63,317 nucleotides of DNA from JAILEN01 sp036723975 (lineage in GTDB: Bacteria > Bacillota > Clostridia > Lachnospirales > Lachnospiraceae), in the NCBI GenBank assembly GCA_036723975.1, contig DAIMGJ010000014.1, positions 1-63,317 on the forward strand, in the 5' to 3' direction. Shown in pieces: positions 35,201 through 41,406 of this stretch. Position 1 is the first letter of the stretch; each line of letters starts with the position of its first letter. Both the position numbers and the translations under genes were made by a program. The notes below the pieces were generated by a model. The model saw nothing but the letters and a program-made list of their open reading frames with translations, was not told the DNA's origin and did not search any database.

Positions 35201-35793
35201 TCAAAATATCCCACCACTTTACCATTCTCTTTTTGGTAATTTAAGCGGTTCTCACGACTTGCACGAAGTGATGCATTGGTCTCTGCATCTGTATAGAAAT
35301 CGGAATAGGTACCCTCTTTGAAGTAGAAAACACTCTTTACCTGTAAGCTGATATTGTCATACTCTACAATCCAGCCGCCGGCATAAAGGTCCTCAGACAC
35401 CTGATCCTCCAACAGCTTTGCCTGTAATTCACTACCGGTATAGCTGTGACCCGGATTGGCAAAAATCATATTAAAATCATCGGGATTGGCGACATCCAAA
35501 CCAACCGGCGCATATAAACCACCGGTTCTCTCCTTGGAAGAAAATGACATCTGTGCATCCGCATCAAATGCCTCTATGGAAACCAGCTGACGCTGTGCTG
35601 CCTCAAAGATAATCTCCGCATTCTTATCCGCCTGGGTCTGCGTCATATTCCGACGCATTGCAAAGACACCCATGAAGGATACTGCAGCAAGAATACCCAA
35701 AATGGCTACCACCATAAGTACTTCTGCCATGGTATATCCATGTGCGTTGCGAAGTTTTTTATTTCGTTTGTCTCCCTTAAAAAAACGTTTCAT
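29275..35793 (-). CDS. Giant prepilin with GLUG motifs and a long InlB-repeat ectodomain
   Basis: At 2172 residues this is about 15 times a normal pilin. The N-terminus is a clear prepilin signal: cleavage after Gly19 before Tyr20 (AHGYTMAEVLMVVAILG), Glu at +5 (Glu24), then helix and pilin-like coiled stretch. Residues about 530-650 hold four GLUG motifs (GGLVGTIPANK, GGLVGAANRT, GGLVGMGKK, GGLIGACD). About 1000-1900 contain many InlB/Listeria-Bacteroides repeats (FFGWATTETGY, FAGWTYYKYS, FAGWYATSDF, FDGWWRKDANG). The final 270 residues have no recognised domain. There is no LPXTG or other wall anchor, so attachment must be through pilus incorporation. It is the first gene of the minor-pilin operon, divergent from the major pilin. 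Confidence 0.88.
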   Translation of the reverse strand: MKRFFKGDKRNKKLRNAHGYTMAEVLMVVAILGILAAVSFMGVFAMRRNMTQTQADKNAEIIFEAAQRQLVSIEAFDADAQMSFSSKERTGGLYAPVGLDVANPDDFNMIFANPGHSYTGSELQAKLLEDQVSEDLYAGGWIVEYDNISLQVKSVFYFKEGTYSDFYTDAETNASLRASRENRLNYQKENGKVVGYFDGSTSSINTNELKVTGSVQIENKDELIANAAIIVSGKEETPQEYQLIITTTGESSGAKVTQVVDFASSDLQMNPWSKKRMASVSIILDSLKTGKHFKETYGSLSADNVSFLKDTANGYITINGIAPSATVDYDADNTYTATKFIPGENVTVSVVAQTKNGALKDEAVKATANSLYAKAKDDSDSYLAEIAYGRHLQNLDLATSGLVLDDFYVKAVDAKKVNYSDMVAVQTATIDFAEENGTWLKTYSPNGEAQRTFVPIINKELKSFTGGSVLYEDGSLLDDDGNATEFTINNMILDKKKTDSVGLFAEFYGDSIEYVTLINEQLKNSSDTESTAVGGLVGTIPANKTKSVKITGCQVILDDDGIAFGLASGKKKLLSHAANVGGLVGAANRTLEISYSSASTILTNATANAGGLVGMGKKVVLDRSYADCFVGGKNVGGLIGACDATSTIRGCYSAGFVIDAVLSSGGKIAGITPCEVASIKDSYTVFHFGDISSYDKTQTFYVTVAKVTNADSEHLANVYYIPANFDIAAANKVGVDRSVKGMKNSAITGFAGGYFAFNNDDTYGRNTVPYNMTKQTSELKNYQYPMIIAGEKKTFHHYGDWYDMLRTLNVRFLYSDQAVELKDAGMIALADPLQQATDGKIYFTEDYVNAIVAHQQIQEYSNAFIPQQDYRLLGREKAILYWQFTYEGEEYFYVPDRDDSYTPPENRKRYIGRIYRATDCQANITAGNVAPWHGITPVEMTNPMESVTQSMDMYARFYITDTIQYIRLHYRIFEDSNRDLSTAMGRYIGKANVIKNQYNKYTASASAHANIGGYHFFGWATTETGYDGNGKSTILPSTVATEESQQLVITADAITSGDLYAIYERIGYYQVNVEFCVYDSNSDGWGPTIYQPQYNTYSMEDWIGDKEDTRKILLPKLSDVAGYTLRQYGANGDSGVYKSYYFDGSGNRNETVDSDISYDTGVYGSLEDALNAGGAYVTIDIRQAGTYVVTYKGLDSRRYRVDKIYENTANGNGFNYSAGTEKRVTGTVYDDGVVGGSIASDKLASASDMYELDRYGANATPVIGNVDGTYVCEAYYKRKQFALFYDLNGGVYDNKGYRAYDTIENGRPLASVDFINEINTDPTKISMSGCEFAGWTYYKYSEAAGKTSYAGLDAYTQANMPQEALIAVAQWRVGAATPVRLEIYRQDRTNALVGTNFNDLTVPNENKTYLLQKSLDITSAANTVALKQQLLNTTSLTNLISTINTNQYRQRIGAIDGANGQEMVRLMSGNETQYYFDASTVSLPWNTIKPSLENGTLVVRLYYDRRVITMNLLYGSASNTSAAQRDWNQAWTNSASDFRIRANTYTYYYGYRTGYMIEMKALYGTHFDEPPYVWTDELWFKIGSKSSWMDHPDSIIDETATTGAAMGNPKTTWNFTFDEVNSGNRTLKLYKETADVSDTPLQIDGGTHYFDLANPDYAYPRSSSSTSWFDAGTFHGYTIKARSVDGGTLAEAADGVHYSMSEASELYLLRKSGMKVLCDGTVATVDGNPVTNGVLFDNTFYGDVLPLPATATRATDNDKYTFAGWYATSDFSGSPITQVTMDDRDMQVFAKWTPTTIHVTYHPQYPDDEDAETPIVADTYFGTATGELKTLSTSDNARISSEGDAIYYSYTPVGEDHESKYRFDGWWRKDANGNYTVRLSGSEVLYDDNTDVYARWTQVEGYAYLKYRCIMVDDTSVVHEEMSDVKILLGSPQYVYAPLVNTATWNENGHDWSGYYPMQTRVKQTFTGEEPEIVFYYSKGTALHYVVNYYVIYNPMAGTTGTQTRLLLKTQEYTQSLSSAVVIPPNLEGYVLTGPATSVTVDATYMEEHPDGVDFEFEPALSTIRMEAKTIYGTHQSFPEVLMDEVNSLFGIYPDALDGYELVPMYKIEDMDGNVLTNGFVGSDDLRDLMNDLPNGTYRAKGQVRLQLNGADVLTLWENDAYVNFTMVSSEE

Positions 35794-36035
35794 ACTACAG
35801 CCCCGTTTGATAAAAATTTTCTCCCATATCCAACCGGCGTCAAAAATGCCTATAGATAATTATATTTTACCATTTCTTGCATATAATTGTATAAATTTTT
35901 TGCATACATTTTTATTTTAATATGTAAAACAAATTTCTTTTTCTTCTTCTATTTAGAATTTCGACATTTGTTACGATATAATTAATGAAAAGGAAAAAAG
36001 AATAACTTTATTCTTGAAACGAGTAGGTAAAAATA

Positions 36036-36075
36036 GTATCCTATAATTAACAATTCGTACCAAACAGTAGGATAC
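36036..36075 (+). promoter_or_regulatory. pilA: Inverted repeat at the pilin promoter/leader
   Basis: GTATCCTA (36036-36043) and TAGGATAC (36068-36075) form a perfect 8-bp inverted repeat with a 24-nt spacer. The left arm touches a -10-like TATAAT (36042-36047), and the right arm lies 32 nt before the pilin start. It may be an operator or a leader hairpin. A clear -35 box is not seen, which would fit an activator-dependent promoter. Confidence 0.5.
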
Positions 36076-36106
36076 GAAACATTAAATTCCAAGGAGGAGA
36101 ATCAAA

Positions 36107-36496
36107 ATGAAGAGATTAAATAAAAAGGGTTTTACAATGGCTGAATTACTCATTGTAGTTGCTATTATCGCAGTATTGGTTGCAATTGCTATTCCAATCT
36201 TTACAACGCAATTAGAGAAGTCTCGTGAGGCTACAGATATTGCAAACATCAGAAGTGCCTACGCCGAAGCCACAACTGAGATTTTAGGTTCTAATAAAAC
36301 AACCGCTACTGTTGAGACTGTCGCTGCACAAAGCACAGGGGATTTTGAATATGCAGATATTTCAAATATTTCATGGACAGATTTATCTACTACATCTGTT
36401 ACAAAAGGGCAAAAGTTCTATGTAACTGTTACCGTAAACGCTGCTGGAACTCAAACAACCGCTGTTTCACAGACAGCACCTACACCTACACCGTAA
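36107..36496 (+). CDS. pilA: Major type IV pilin
   Basis: A 129-residue prepilin with the signature KKGFTMAELLIVVAIIAVLV: cleavage after Gly8 before Phe9, Glu at +5, helical N-terminus continuing to about residue 45 (AIAIPIFTTQLEKSREA). The head is short and Thr-rich and ends in APTPTP. No Cys pair is present, as in many Gram-positive pilins. An AAGGAGGAG site precedes the ATG. It faces away from the minor-pilin operon and has its own terminator. The assembly machine is encoded 15 kb away (51.5-58.6 kb). Confidence 0.92.
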   Translation: MKRLNKKGFTMAELLIVVAIIAVLVAIAIPIFTTQLEKSREATDIANIRSAYAEATTEILGSNKTTATVETVAAQSTGDFEYADISNISWTDLSTTSVTKGQKFYVTVTVNAAGTQTTAVSQTAPTPTP

Positions 36497-36509
36497 TCAA
36501 CCAAAAGCA

Positions 36510-36538
36510 GGGTAACAGAGGGACGGTTCTTTGTCTCC
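36510..36538. repeat. REP-like element with GGGACGGTTCTT core
   Basis: Second copy of the repeat at 15520-15547, with the same GGGACGGTTCTT core in an imperfect palindrome. It lies between the pilin stop codon and its terminator, so it is transcribed into the pilin mRNA 3' end. Confidence 0.6.
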
Positions 36539-36556
36539 TAAATAATTAAAATAAAA

Positions 36557-36590
36557 ACTCCGAGGATTTCTCCTCGGAGTTTTCTTTTTC
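36557..36590 (+). terminator. Intrinsic terminator of the major pilin gene
   Basis: The stem ACTCCGAGGA / TCCTCGGAGT is followed by TTTTCTTTTT. A sister hairpin occurs at 40643-40668. Confidence 0.85.
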
Positions 36591-36594
36591 ACTT

Positions 36595-36865
36595 CTACGA
36601 ATACTTCGTCAGTATAGACTTTATTTCTTTGTAAATTTCATCATAATCTTCTGAATTCTGCTGTCGTAATTTACTATAAACGTTTTGCTTGAAATTATCT
36701 TTTCCAAACCACTCCCCGACTAACTTTGCTACATTATTAATGTCTGTCCGTTCATATTCTGCTTGTCACAAACTCACCCACTTTCAGACCACAAAAAAGC
36801 ACCGCCGTAGCGATGCCTATAAAAATCATATTATTTCGTTTATTGTTTCCACCTTCTTTCTTCAT
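36595..36865 (-). pseudogene. Small membrane-anchored protein, probably frameshifted
   Basis: On the minus strand an ATG at 36865 opens a 37-codon frame with one helix (NMIFIGIATAVLFCGLKVGEF) that stops at 36752. Another frame without a start continues directly: QAEYERTDINNVAKLVGEW through to IKSILTKYS and a stop at 36595. The total length is one base over a multiple of three, so a single 1-nt shift near 36770 would join them into a protein of about 90 residues with a membrane helix and a charged helical tail. No family recognised. A sequencing error is also possible. Confidence 0.45.
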
Positions 36866-36937
36866 ACCATTATAGTTTGTTTGGAGATAACTTCATATTC
36901 TCGTATTGTATAGGTTACTTCCCCTTTGGGCGAGTAT

Positions 36938-37690
36938 CTATATATTCTTAGTAAAACGGCATGTAGGATAATTAGAGCACCCATAAAACTGACCGTATCG
37001 TCCTTTTCTTATCCTAAGTTCTCCGCCGCACTTTGGACAAATCATATTTTTCACTTTTTCATCTTTCTCTGCGGCTTTACTACGAATTTGCGTCAGGTGT
37101 TCTTTTCTCGTCACACTCGTATTGTTGTTTGCCGACAAAATCACTTCTGTAATATGATCCATCTGCAAAGAAGGTAGCACCTCCGTTTGATACGACCGTA
37201 TCAAATCAAGAAGTTCATTTTCATAAACAACATATCGTCCCGCATCAAACTGAAGTCGTGCACTTCCTACAAAAACAACGACACCATGAAATATGCCCGG
37301 GGATAATGCTGTGAGTTGTTCCAGGGTTTTTACATGACCATAATTCTGATGAGTAGGATTCTTAAATGTAAGTTTCCTCCCTTTTGAATATTTGGTCCAC
37401 TCTCCGGAGCGTTCTCCTCCGTAAATCTTGCCTTTCATATTCTTTGTTTCAATAACAAAGATTCCATACTTGGAGACAACCACATGATCTATTTGTGTCA
37501 GTCCATATTTCCCATTAACCATTATATCGTTTAAAACACGATACGATTCTTCTGGTAAACGTGATAATAACCGTTTTACACTACCCTCACCAAGCGCGCC
37601 TCGTATCTTTGGAACAAAGAATGCACTTAATATTGAGAGAATTGCAACCACAATCCATATTGCTATTGTGTTAGCCCATAATCCCGACAT
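36938..37690 (-). CDS. Membrane-anchored NERD nuclease with topoisomerase-type zinc finger
   Basis: A 250-residue protein. One N-terminal helix (IAIWIVVAILSILSAFFV, about 9-27) precedes a NERD domain with predicted catalytic residues in ITQIDHVVVS-like 'LTQIDHVVVSKYGIFVIETKN' order (Asp, then Glu-x-Lys). The C-terminus is a topoisomerase I-type zinc finger: CPKCGGELRIRKG, then FYGCSNYPTCRFT. NERD proteins are predicted DNases related to PD-(D/E)XK enzymes. GAGGGG lies 4 nt before the ATG. The upstream gene encodes a NYN/PIN-like RNase whose -1-frame extension ends 9 nt before this start. Confidence 0.85.
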   Translation of the reverse strand: MSGLWANTIAIWIVVAILSILSAFFVPKIRGALGEGSVKRLLSRLPEESYRVLNDIMVNGKYGLTQIDHVVVSKYGIFVIETKNMKGKIYGGERSGEWTKYSKGRKLTFKNPTHQNYGHVKTLEQLTALSPGIFHGVVVFVGSARLQFDAGRYVVYENELLDLIRSYQTEVLPSLQMDHITEVILSANNNTSVTRKEHLTQIRSKAAEKDEKVKNMICPKCGGELRIRKGRYGQFYGCSNYPTCRFTKNI

Positions 37691-37764
37691 AAAACCCCTC
37701 TATGAAATTACCAAATGTATAGCTGCAGCAGCAATCGCTATTGGAGACGCTAAAACCAACAGGA

Positions 37765-38298
37765 TCATTGCCGCTGTAGGCCCGCAGCACCCGGTAGGTT
37801 TCCCTTTATCGTTTTCCTCAAATCAAGCTCATCGTGTTTCAGCTTATATTTTCTTCGATATCTTTCAATGATATCCTTGTACCCTTTATCATGTGACACT
37901 ATGTGGATGCCCTTGTACTTTCTGTTGTTATTAACTGCGTTTCCCAGTATCGTTCTTATCTGGTTATCAACTGCTTGATTGCCGGGCTTAACCATGATTA
38001 CATGTATTTTATTGCCATACTCGTCATTAAGCTTATCCCTAAGTCTCTCCTGCGTCACATATATTTCAACCATATCATTTTTAGAGAGATCGTTTAGTCC
38101 TTTCAGCGCTTCATAGAGATGGTTGTCTCCATCCACTAGATAGTAATCCCCGGTATACAATTCATCCGCTTTTACAGCCTTCTTCTCTATACTAACTGAA
38201 TCTTTTGCAGGTGCCGGCATATATCCCATAGGTGGCACACCATAATATGGCTTGCCTCCCATATGAAAGAGCCTCTTATCATCCTCAGCTTTTGACAC
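37765..38298 (-). CDS. NYN/PIN-like RNase domain protein (zero-frame product)
   Basis: The 177-residue zero-frame product starts at a GTG 8 nt after AAAGGAG. From about residue 50 it shows a PIN-like fold with spaced acidic residues: YYLVDGDNHLYEA, VKPGNQAVDNQI and IHIVSHDKGYKDII. This is the pattern of NYN/PIN-like metal-dependent RNases. The zero frame ends in an unpromising tail (GNLPGAAGLQRQ). A -1 shift at 37801-37807 would replace it by a Cys-Cys motif and a transmembrane helix (GCCGPTAAMILLVLASPIA) ending at 37700, right before the next gene's ribosome site. The longer form is probably the original one. Confidence 0.75.
   Translation of the reverse strand: MSKAEDDKRLFHMGGKPYYGVPPMGYMPAPAKDSVSIEKKAVKADELYTGDYYLVDGDNHLYEALKGLNDLSKNDMVEIYVTQERLRDKLNDEYGNKIHVIMVKPGNQAVDNQIRTILGNAVNNNRKYKGIHIVSHDKGYKDIIERYRRKYKLKHDELDLRKTIKGNLPGAAGLQRQ
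37801..37807 (-). other. Candidate -1 ribosomal frameshift site (A AAG GGA)
   Basis: On the minus strand the heptamer A AAG GGA is in the correct phase of the zero frame (X XXY YYZ). Ten nt downstream, TGCTG can pair with CAGCG across an 8-nt loop. The -1 frame then stays open for 34 codons, encodes a membrane helix, and stops at 37700-37702. A simple frameshift mutation is the alternative. Confidence 0.5.
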
Positions 38299-38553
38299 AG
38301 TGGTTACTCCTTTATTTCTTCATAAGAAAATGCTTTTAATATAAAAACAGTTGGTGTCACCATAAAGTATATCAATTATACCTCATTTTGCTCACAAAAT
38401 TTTCACTTACACGTTTACTTTTTTTCTGATATACTCTTTCACTGTTGGAAATTAATTTGAAGATTTTATAAGGTAACATTGGAAACGCACATTCTTAATG
38501 GAATGCTAACGAACAACACTTAAAAATCAAAACAGGAATAAAAGGAGTTTTCT

Positions 38554-39024
38554 ATGTTACCACAGAATAAAAAACAGGATATTATTTTTACCCTCTTTAT
38601 GGCATTTGTCATGGTTTACGCCATGATCTGCTACAACATCACATTAAGCGTTGGCGGAATGCATAATTTCATTTTTCTTGCAGCCTTTAAAGAGCTGCTT
38701 ATCATGTGGCCCATTGCCATTGCACTGGAGCTTATCTTTGTTGGACGCCTCGCACAAAAGCTGGCATTTCGTTTTGTAACACCGGGAAAAGACCCGATGA
38801 TTCTAATTATCCTTGCCATCTCAGCCATCTCTGTATGTTTGATGTGCCCACTTATGAGCTTTGCCGCTACTCTATTATTTAAAAATGCAGGAAAAGAGAT
38901 TATCGCTGTATGGCTCCAGACCACAGCCATGAACTTTTTAATGGCGCTTTGCTGGCAGATTTTCTTTGCCGGTCCCCTCGTCCGAAACATATTTGGATTC
39001 TTTGTAAAGAAACTTTCAAAATAA
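38554..39024 (+). CDS. DUF2798-family membrane protein
   Basis: A 156-residue protein with four predicted helices in the DUF2798 repeat pattern: 'FTLFMAFVMVYAMICYN', then 'WPIAIALELIFVGRLAQKL', with the second half repeating it ('MSFAATLL...LMALCWQIFFAGPLVRNIF'). The family is widespread in Firmicutes and has no assigned function. AAAGGAG precedes the ATG. The gene ends in a hairpin (39030-39054) that it shares with the small RNA on the other strand. Confidence 0.85.
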   Translation: MLPQNKKQDIIFTLFMAFVMVYAMICYNITLSVGGMHNFIFLAAFKELLIMWPIAIALELIFVGRLAQKLAFRFVTPGKDPMILIILAISAISVCLMCPLMSFAATLLFKNAGKEIIAVWLQTTAMNFLMALCWQIFFAGPLVRNIFGFFVKKLSK

Positions 39025-39114
39025 AAAATAACTGCTCCGTTTGACGAAGCAGTTATTTTTTTAATATAACTCTCGCCAGGAAGATAGCACACTATCTTTC
39101 CGACTTCCTTTGTA
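39022..39114 (-). ncRNA. Candidate small RNA, copy 1
   Basis: A full transcription unit without a reading frame: promoter at 39120-39147, start near 39114, then a conserved 5' segment (GAACTTACAAAGGAAGTCGG), a variable hairpin (AAGATAG-TGTG-CTATCTT), a conserved GGCGA, and an intrinsic terminator. A second unit at 40037-40145 shares the promoter and the 5' segment exactly but has a different hairpin sequence and terminator. Shared ends with covarying stems argue for a structured RNA. I do not recognise the family. Confidence 0.65.
39030..39054. terminator. Bidirectional terminator
   Basis: AACTGCT and AGCAGTT form the outer stem, with an inner CGT/ACG. T-runs occur on both strands. It ends the DUF2798 gene on the plus strand and small RNA copy 1 on the minus strand. 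Confidence 0.85.
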
Positions 39115-39119
39115 AGTTC

Positions 39120-39147
39120 ATTATAACACGTATTTAGAACCTTTCAA
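39120..39147 (-). promoter_or_regulatory. Promoter of small RNA copy 1
   Basis: On the minus strand, -35 TTGAAA (39142-39147), 16-bp spacer and -10 TATAAT (39120-39125). Confidence 0.8.
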
Positions 39148-39163
39148 CACTTGTTTATGTTTT

Positions 39164-39808
39164 TTACCTTGGGCGAACCTGCGTATATCCAAACTCCACC
39201 GTAACCATTTGCACACCAAAGGTTGAACCTCTTCCACCACAGTAGGTTTCGAAGTCCTTCTGGAGACTTTGTCCTTTCTCTTTAACAGAGTCTTCCGTTA
39301 AAAAGACTCCCATATTCTTTGTTTTTAAAATATATTCACCCGCTTCATAGTCGTAATACAACTCAGAATAATCGATTTGATAAAGATTACAAAAGTCTCG
39401 AATCGCCACTTCCGTAACATCCGATTGTTCGGCTTGAAACTGCATATTCTCAATATGATAATTTATATTTACTGCAGCTTCTGATTTTCTACCGCCAGAT
39501 CCGTTGTTCATATAAGATGAATTTGATGCTGTTTTTGCACTATACGCCAATCCTAACATACAAAGCATAAATAGCACTAACCGCAAACCCCAATTACGTT
39601 TTTTCTGAGGTTTGGATTTCTTCCAGTATTTTGATTTACCTGCCGTCTTTTTAGCCAGCACTTCTTGAACATATTCATTATTCCGTTGCAGACGATCATA
39701 TTCATCTCCCGGCGCATAATAATGATGTGTTTCCTCTTCGTTGGATTTTTTCGGTGGCACATAATATGTGCCACGCTTTCCCCACTCATCTTTTACATAT
39801 TTTCCCAT
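39164..39808 (-). CDS. Single-pass membrane protein of unknown function
   Basis: A 214-residue protein: a basic, Tyr/Lys-rich cytosolic part (about 1-70, HHYYAPGDEYDRL), one helix at about 73-90 (LRLVLFMLCMLGLAYSA), then an extracytoplasmic Ser/Gly linker and a folded C-terminal domain of about 100 residues (NINYHIENMQFQAEQ onward). No family recognised. Its end lies just upstream of small RNA copy 1, on the same strand. Confidence 0.75.
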   Translation of the reverse strand: MGKYVKDEWGKRGTYYVPPKKSNEEETHHYYAPGDEYDRLQRNNEYVQEVLAKKTAGKSKYWKKSKPQKKRNWGLRLVLFMLCMLGLAYSAKTASNSSYMNNGSGGRKSEAAVNINYHIENMQFQAEQSDVTEVAIRDFCNLYQIDYSELYYDYEAGEYILKTKNMGVFLTEDSVKEKGQSLQKDFETYCGGRGSTFGVQMVTVEFGYTQVRPR

Positions 39809-40036
39809 ACTATCTTTCCCACAATTAAAAATAAATCTATTAAGTCATAGACTTTCTAATAAACATCTTATCATTTTTTCAAAATCTATGTGAAGAATTC
39901 TTTTTTATTGACATCATTTATGAATCAGACTAATATGAATTCATCTTCTATTTTCGAAGACCCATTTCAAATTTCATTTTTAAAGAATCCCAATACAAAA
40001 AAGAATAATGAACTTACACGGGAAGCAATTAAATTC

Positions 40037-40145
40037 AAAAAAATAAGAAATAGCCGTCCGCACCCTGCAAGGTAGACGACTATTCTTATAGTTTAATATT
40101 TCGCCGGGTCGGGTGAATCGCACTCACCTTCCGACTTCCTTTGTA
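40037..40145 (-). ncRNA. Candidate small RNA, copy 2
   Basis: It has the same layout as 39022-39114: promoter at 40151-40178, an identical first segment (GAACTTACAAAGGAAGTCGG), a hairpin of different sequence (GGTGA-N7-TCACC), conserved GGCGA, then a strong terminator (GAATAGTCGTC with a matching arm, 40047-40085). The -10, -35 and most of the spacer also match copy 1. The segment contains no convincing reading frame on this strand. Confidence 0.65.
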
Positions 40146-40150
40146 AGTTC

Positions 40151-40178
40151 ATTATATCACGGTTTTAGAATCTTTCAA
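40151..40178 (-). promoter_or_regulatory. Promoter of small RNA copy 2
   Basis: On the minus strand, -35 TTGAAA (40173-40178), 16-bp spacer and -10 TATAAT (40151-40156). Most spacer positions match the copy 1 promoter. Confidence 0.8.
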
Positions 40179-40200
40179 TCCCGTATTCCCCAAACCAAAA

Positions 40201-40635
40201 AGTGCTGTTATTTATCTTAGGCATACTAGGAACACGCCGGACTCTTTACAAATAATCATTCGTGAAGAGAATCAAGAACTGATACACGAGGTCCCAGTTA
40301 TTAAAATTCAAAAGTATTCTTTAAAAGACATCTTTAACAAACATCTTTTGTTTTTCTTACCTTTCTATATTTTTATACATGGAAAAGATCTTTCGGTGTA
40401 TAATGAGGATGAAAAGAAACGAAAGATTTTAGAGGAAGGAGAACGTATTATGGGCGGTGAATTATTAGATTATCCTGCAAAAAGATCTCTTAAAGAAGGC
40501 ATACAAATTGGCATAGACAACTCTGTAAAAAAACTACTTTCAAAACATAAAACCGTTGAAGAAGTTGCAGAACTTTTAGATTTAGACATCAACAAGGTCA
40601 AAGAAATTGAGAAAAACATGTTAACCTTTAACTAA
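40201..40635 (+). pseudogene. C-terminal remnant of an Rpn-family nuclease/transposase gene
   Basis: The open frame from 40201 has no start before 40348, yet its first part already reads as family sequence: AVIYLRHTRNTPDSLQI, then EVPVIKIQKYSLKDIFNKHL and FFLPFYIFIHGKDL. That is the central and C-terminal part of Rpn (PD-(D/E)XK recombination-promoting nuclease) proteins. The N-terminal catalytic half is missing and is replaced upstream by the small RNA copy 2 unit. The last 95 codons (from the ATG at 40348) could still be translated. It is a different subfamily from the nuclease at 5-874. Confidence 0.8.
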
Positions 40636-40642
40636 AGAAAAC

Positions 40643-40668
40643 CTCCGAGGATGTCCTCGGAGTTTTTT
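40643..40668. terminator. Terminator between the Rpn remnant and the HAD gene
   Basis: CTCCGAGGA and TCCTCGGAG pair, followed by seven T residues on the plus strand; a shorter T-run is present on the minus strand. Confidence 0.8.
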
Positions 40669-40671
40669 TCT

Positions 40672-41406
40672 TTATAACAATATCTTTTTTATCTTCCACA
40701 CATCTCCATCTAAAACTTCATAGGTTGCTTTTTCGCAGCCTGCCGTTGGGTGGATGCGGTCCGGATAGGAGTTTTCCGAATGGATGTAAAGGCTGTCCAC
40801 ACCGCAGGCATTGGCCACCGCGATATCGGAGGTACGGTCGTTTCCGATCATGACAGATGCCTCTTTGTCCAATCCATACTCTTCCAGAAGCTGCTCCAAA
40901 AATCTTCCATCCGGCTTTTTGATATGCTTGTCGGAACTGATATAGATTCCGTCGAACCAATCGTAAAGTCCGGTTACCTTTAATTCCGGAACAGTAAATA
41001 CATTTTGGGCATTGGATAAAAGATAAATCTTTTTCCCCTGTCTTTTAATCTCCTCAAACAGATCTAAGACTCCGTCGTATACGTAGATATGACTTCTGGA
41101 TAACACGCGAAAAGTTACACCGATGTACTCGACTAAATCCTTTTTCGATGGCACTCCTTTTTCTTTTAACAGTGCCGCAAATACCTTTCGAAGTTCAATC
41201 TCCGCATAGGGGCCATACTTTTTCTGAAGTTTCTTTTCCTCCGACGCGCAAAGACGAAGATAGGCTTTTTTTAGTTCCGTAGCAGAATACTCTGCGCCAA
41301 AGCTTCCGTAAAGTTCTGCCATCTTTGTCCAAAAAGAGCGTTTCCCTTCATCCGTATGAATACTGACTAACGTTCCGTATAAATCAAAAATAAAGTTTTC
41401 TTTCAT
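40672..41406 (-). CDS. HAD-family hydrolase (YjjG-like)
   Basis: A 244-residue haloacid-dehalogenase-type phosphatase. Motif I is FDLYGTLVS with the nucleophile Asp8; the second acidic residue of classic phosphatases is replaced by Tyr, as in YjjG-like and dehalogenase-like members. Motif II Ser lies in YLLSNAQ, the motif III Lys in KKPDGRF and the motif IV acids in IGNDRTSDI. Probable role: dephosphorylation of a nucleotide or sugar phosphate. The start overlaps the flavin-reductase stop by 4 nt. Confidence 0.9.
   Translation of the reverse strand: MKENFIFDLYGTLVSIHTDEGKRSFWTKMAELYGSFGAEYSATELKKAYLRLCASEEKKLQKKYGPYAEIELRKVFAALLKEKGVPSKKDLVEYIGVTFRVLSRSHIYVYDGVLDLFEEIKRQGKKIYLLSNAQNVFTVPELKVTGLYDWFDGIYISSDKHIKKPDGRFLEQLLEEYGLDKEASVMIGNDRTSDIAVANACGVDSLYIHSENSYPDRIHPTAGCEKATYEVLDGDVWKIKKILL

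Noticed and set aside
37668..37871. Plus-strand open frame of 67 codons over the RNase/NERD junction
   Set aside because: Antisense of the candidate frameshift extension; no start signal.
39890..40075. Plus-strand open frame of 61 codons upstream of the Rpn remnant
   Set aside because: It runs through the terminator of small RNA copy 2, has no ribosome site and no family pattern, and does not read as the missing Rpn N-terminus.
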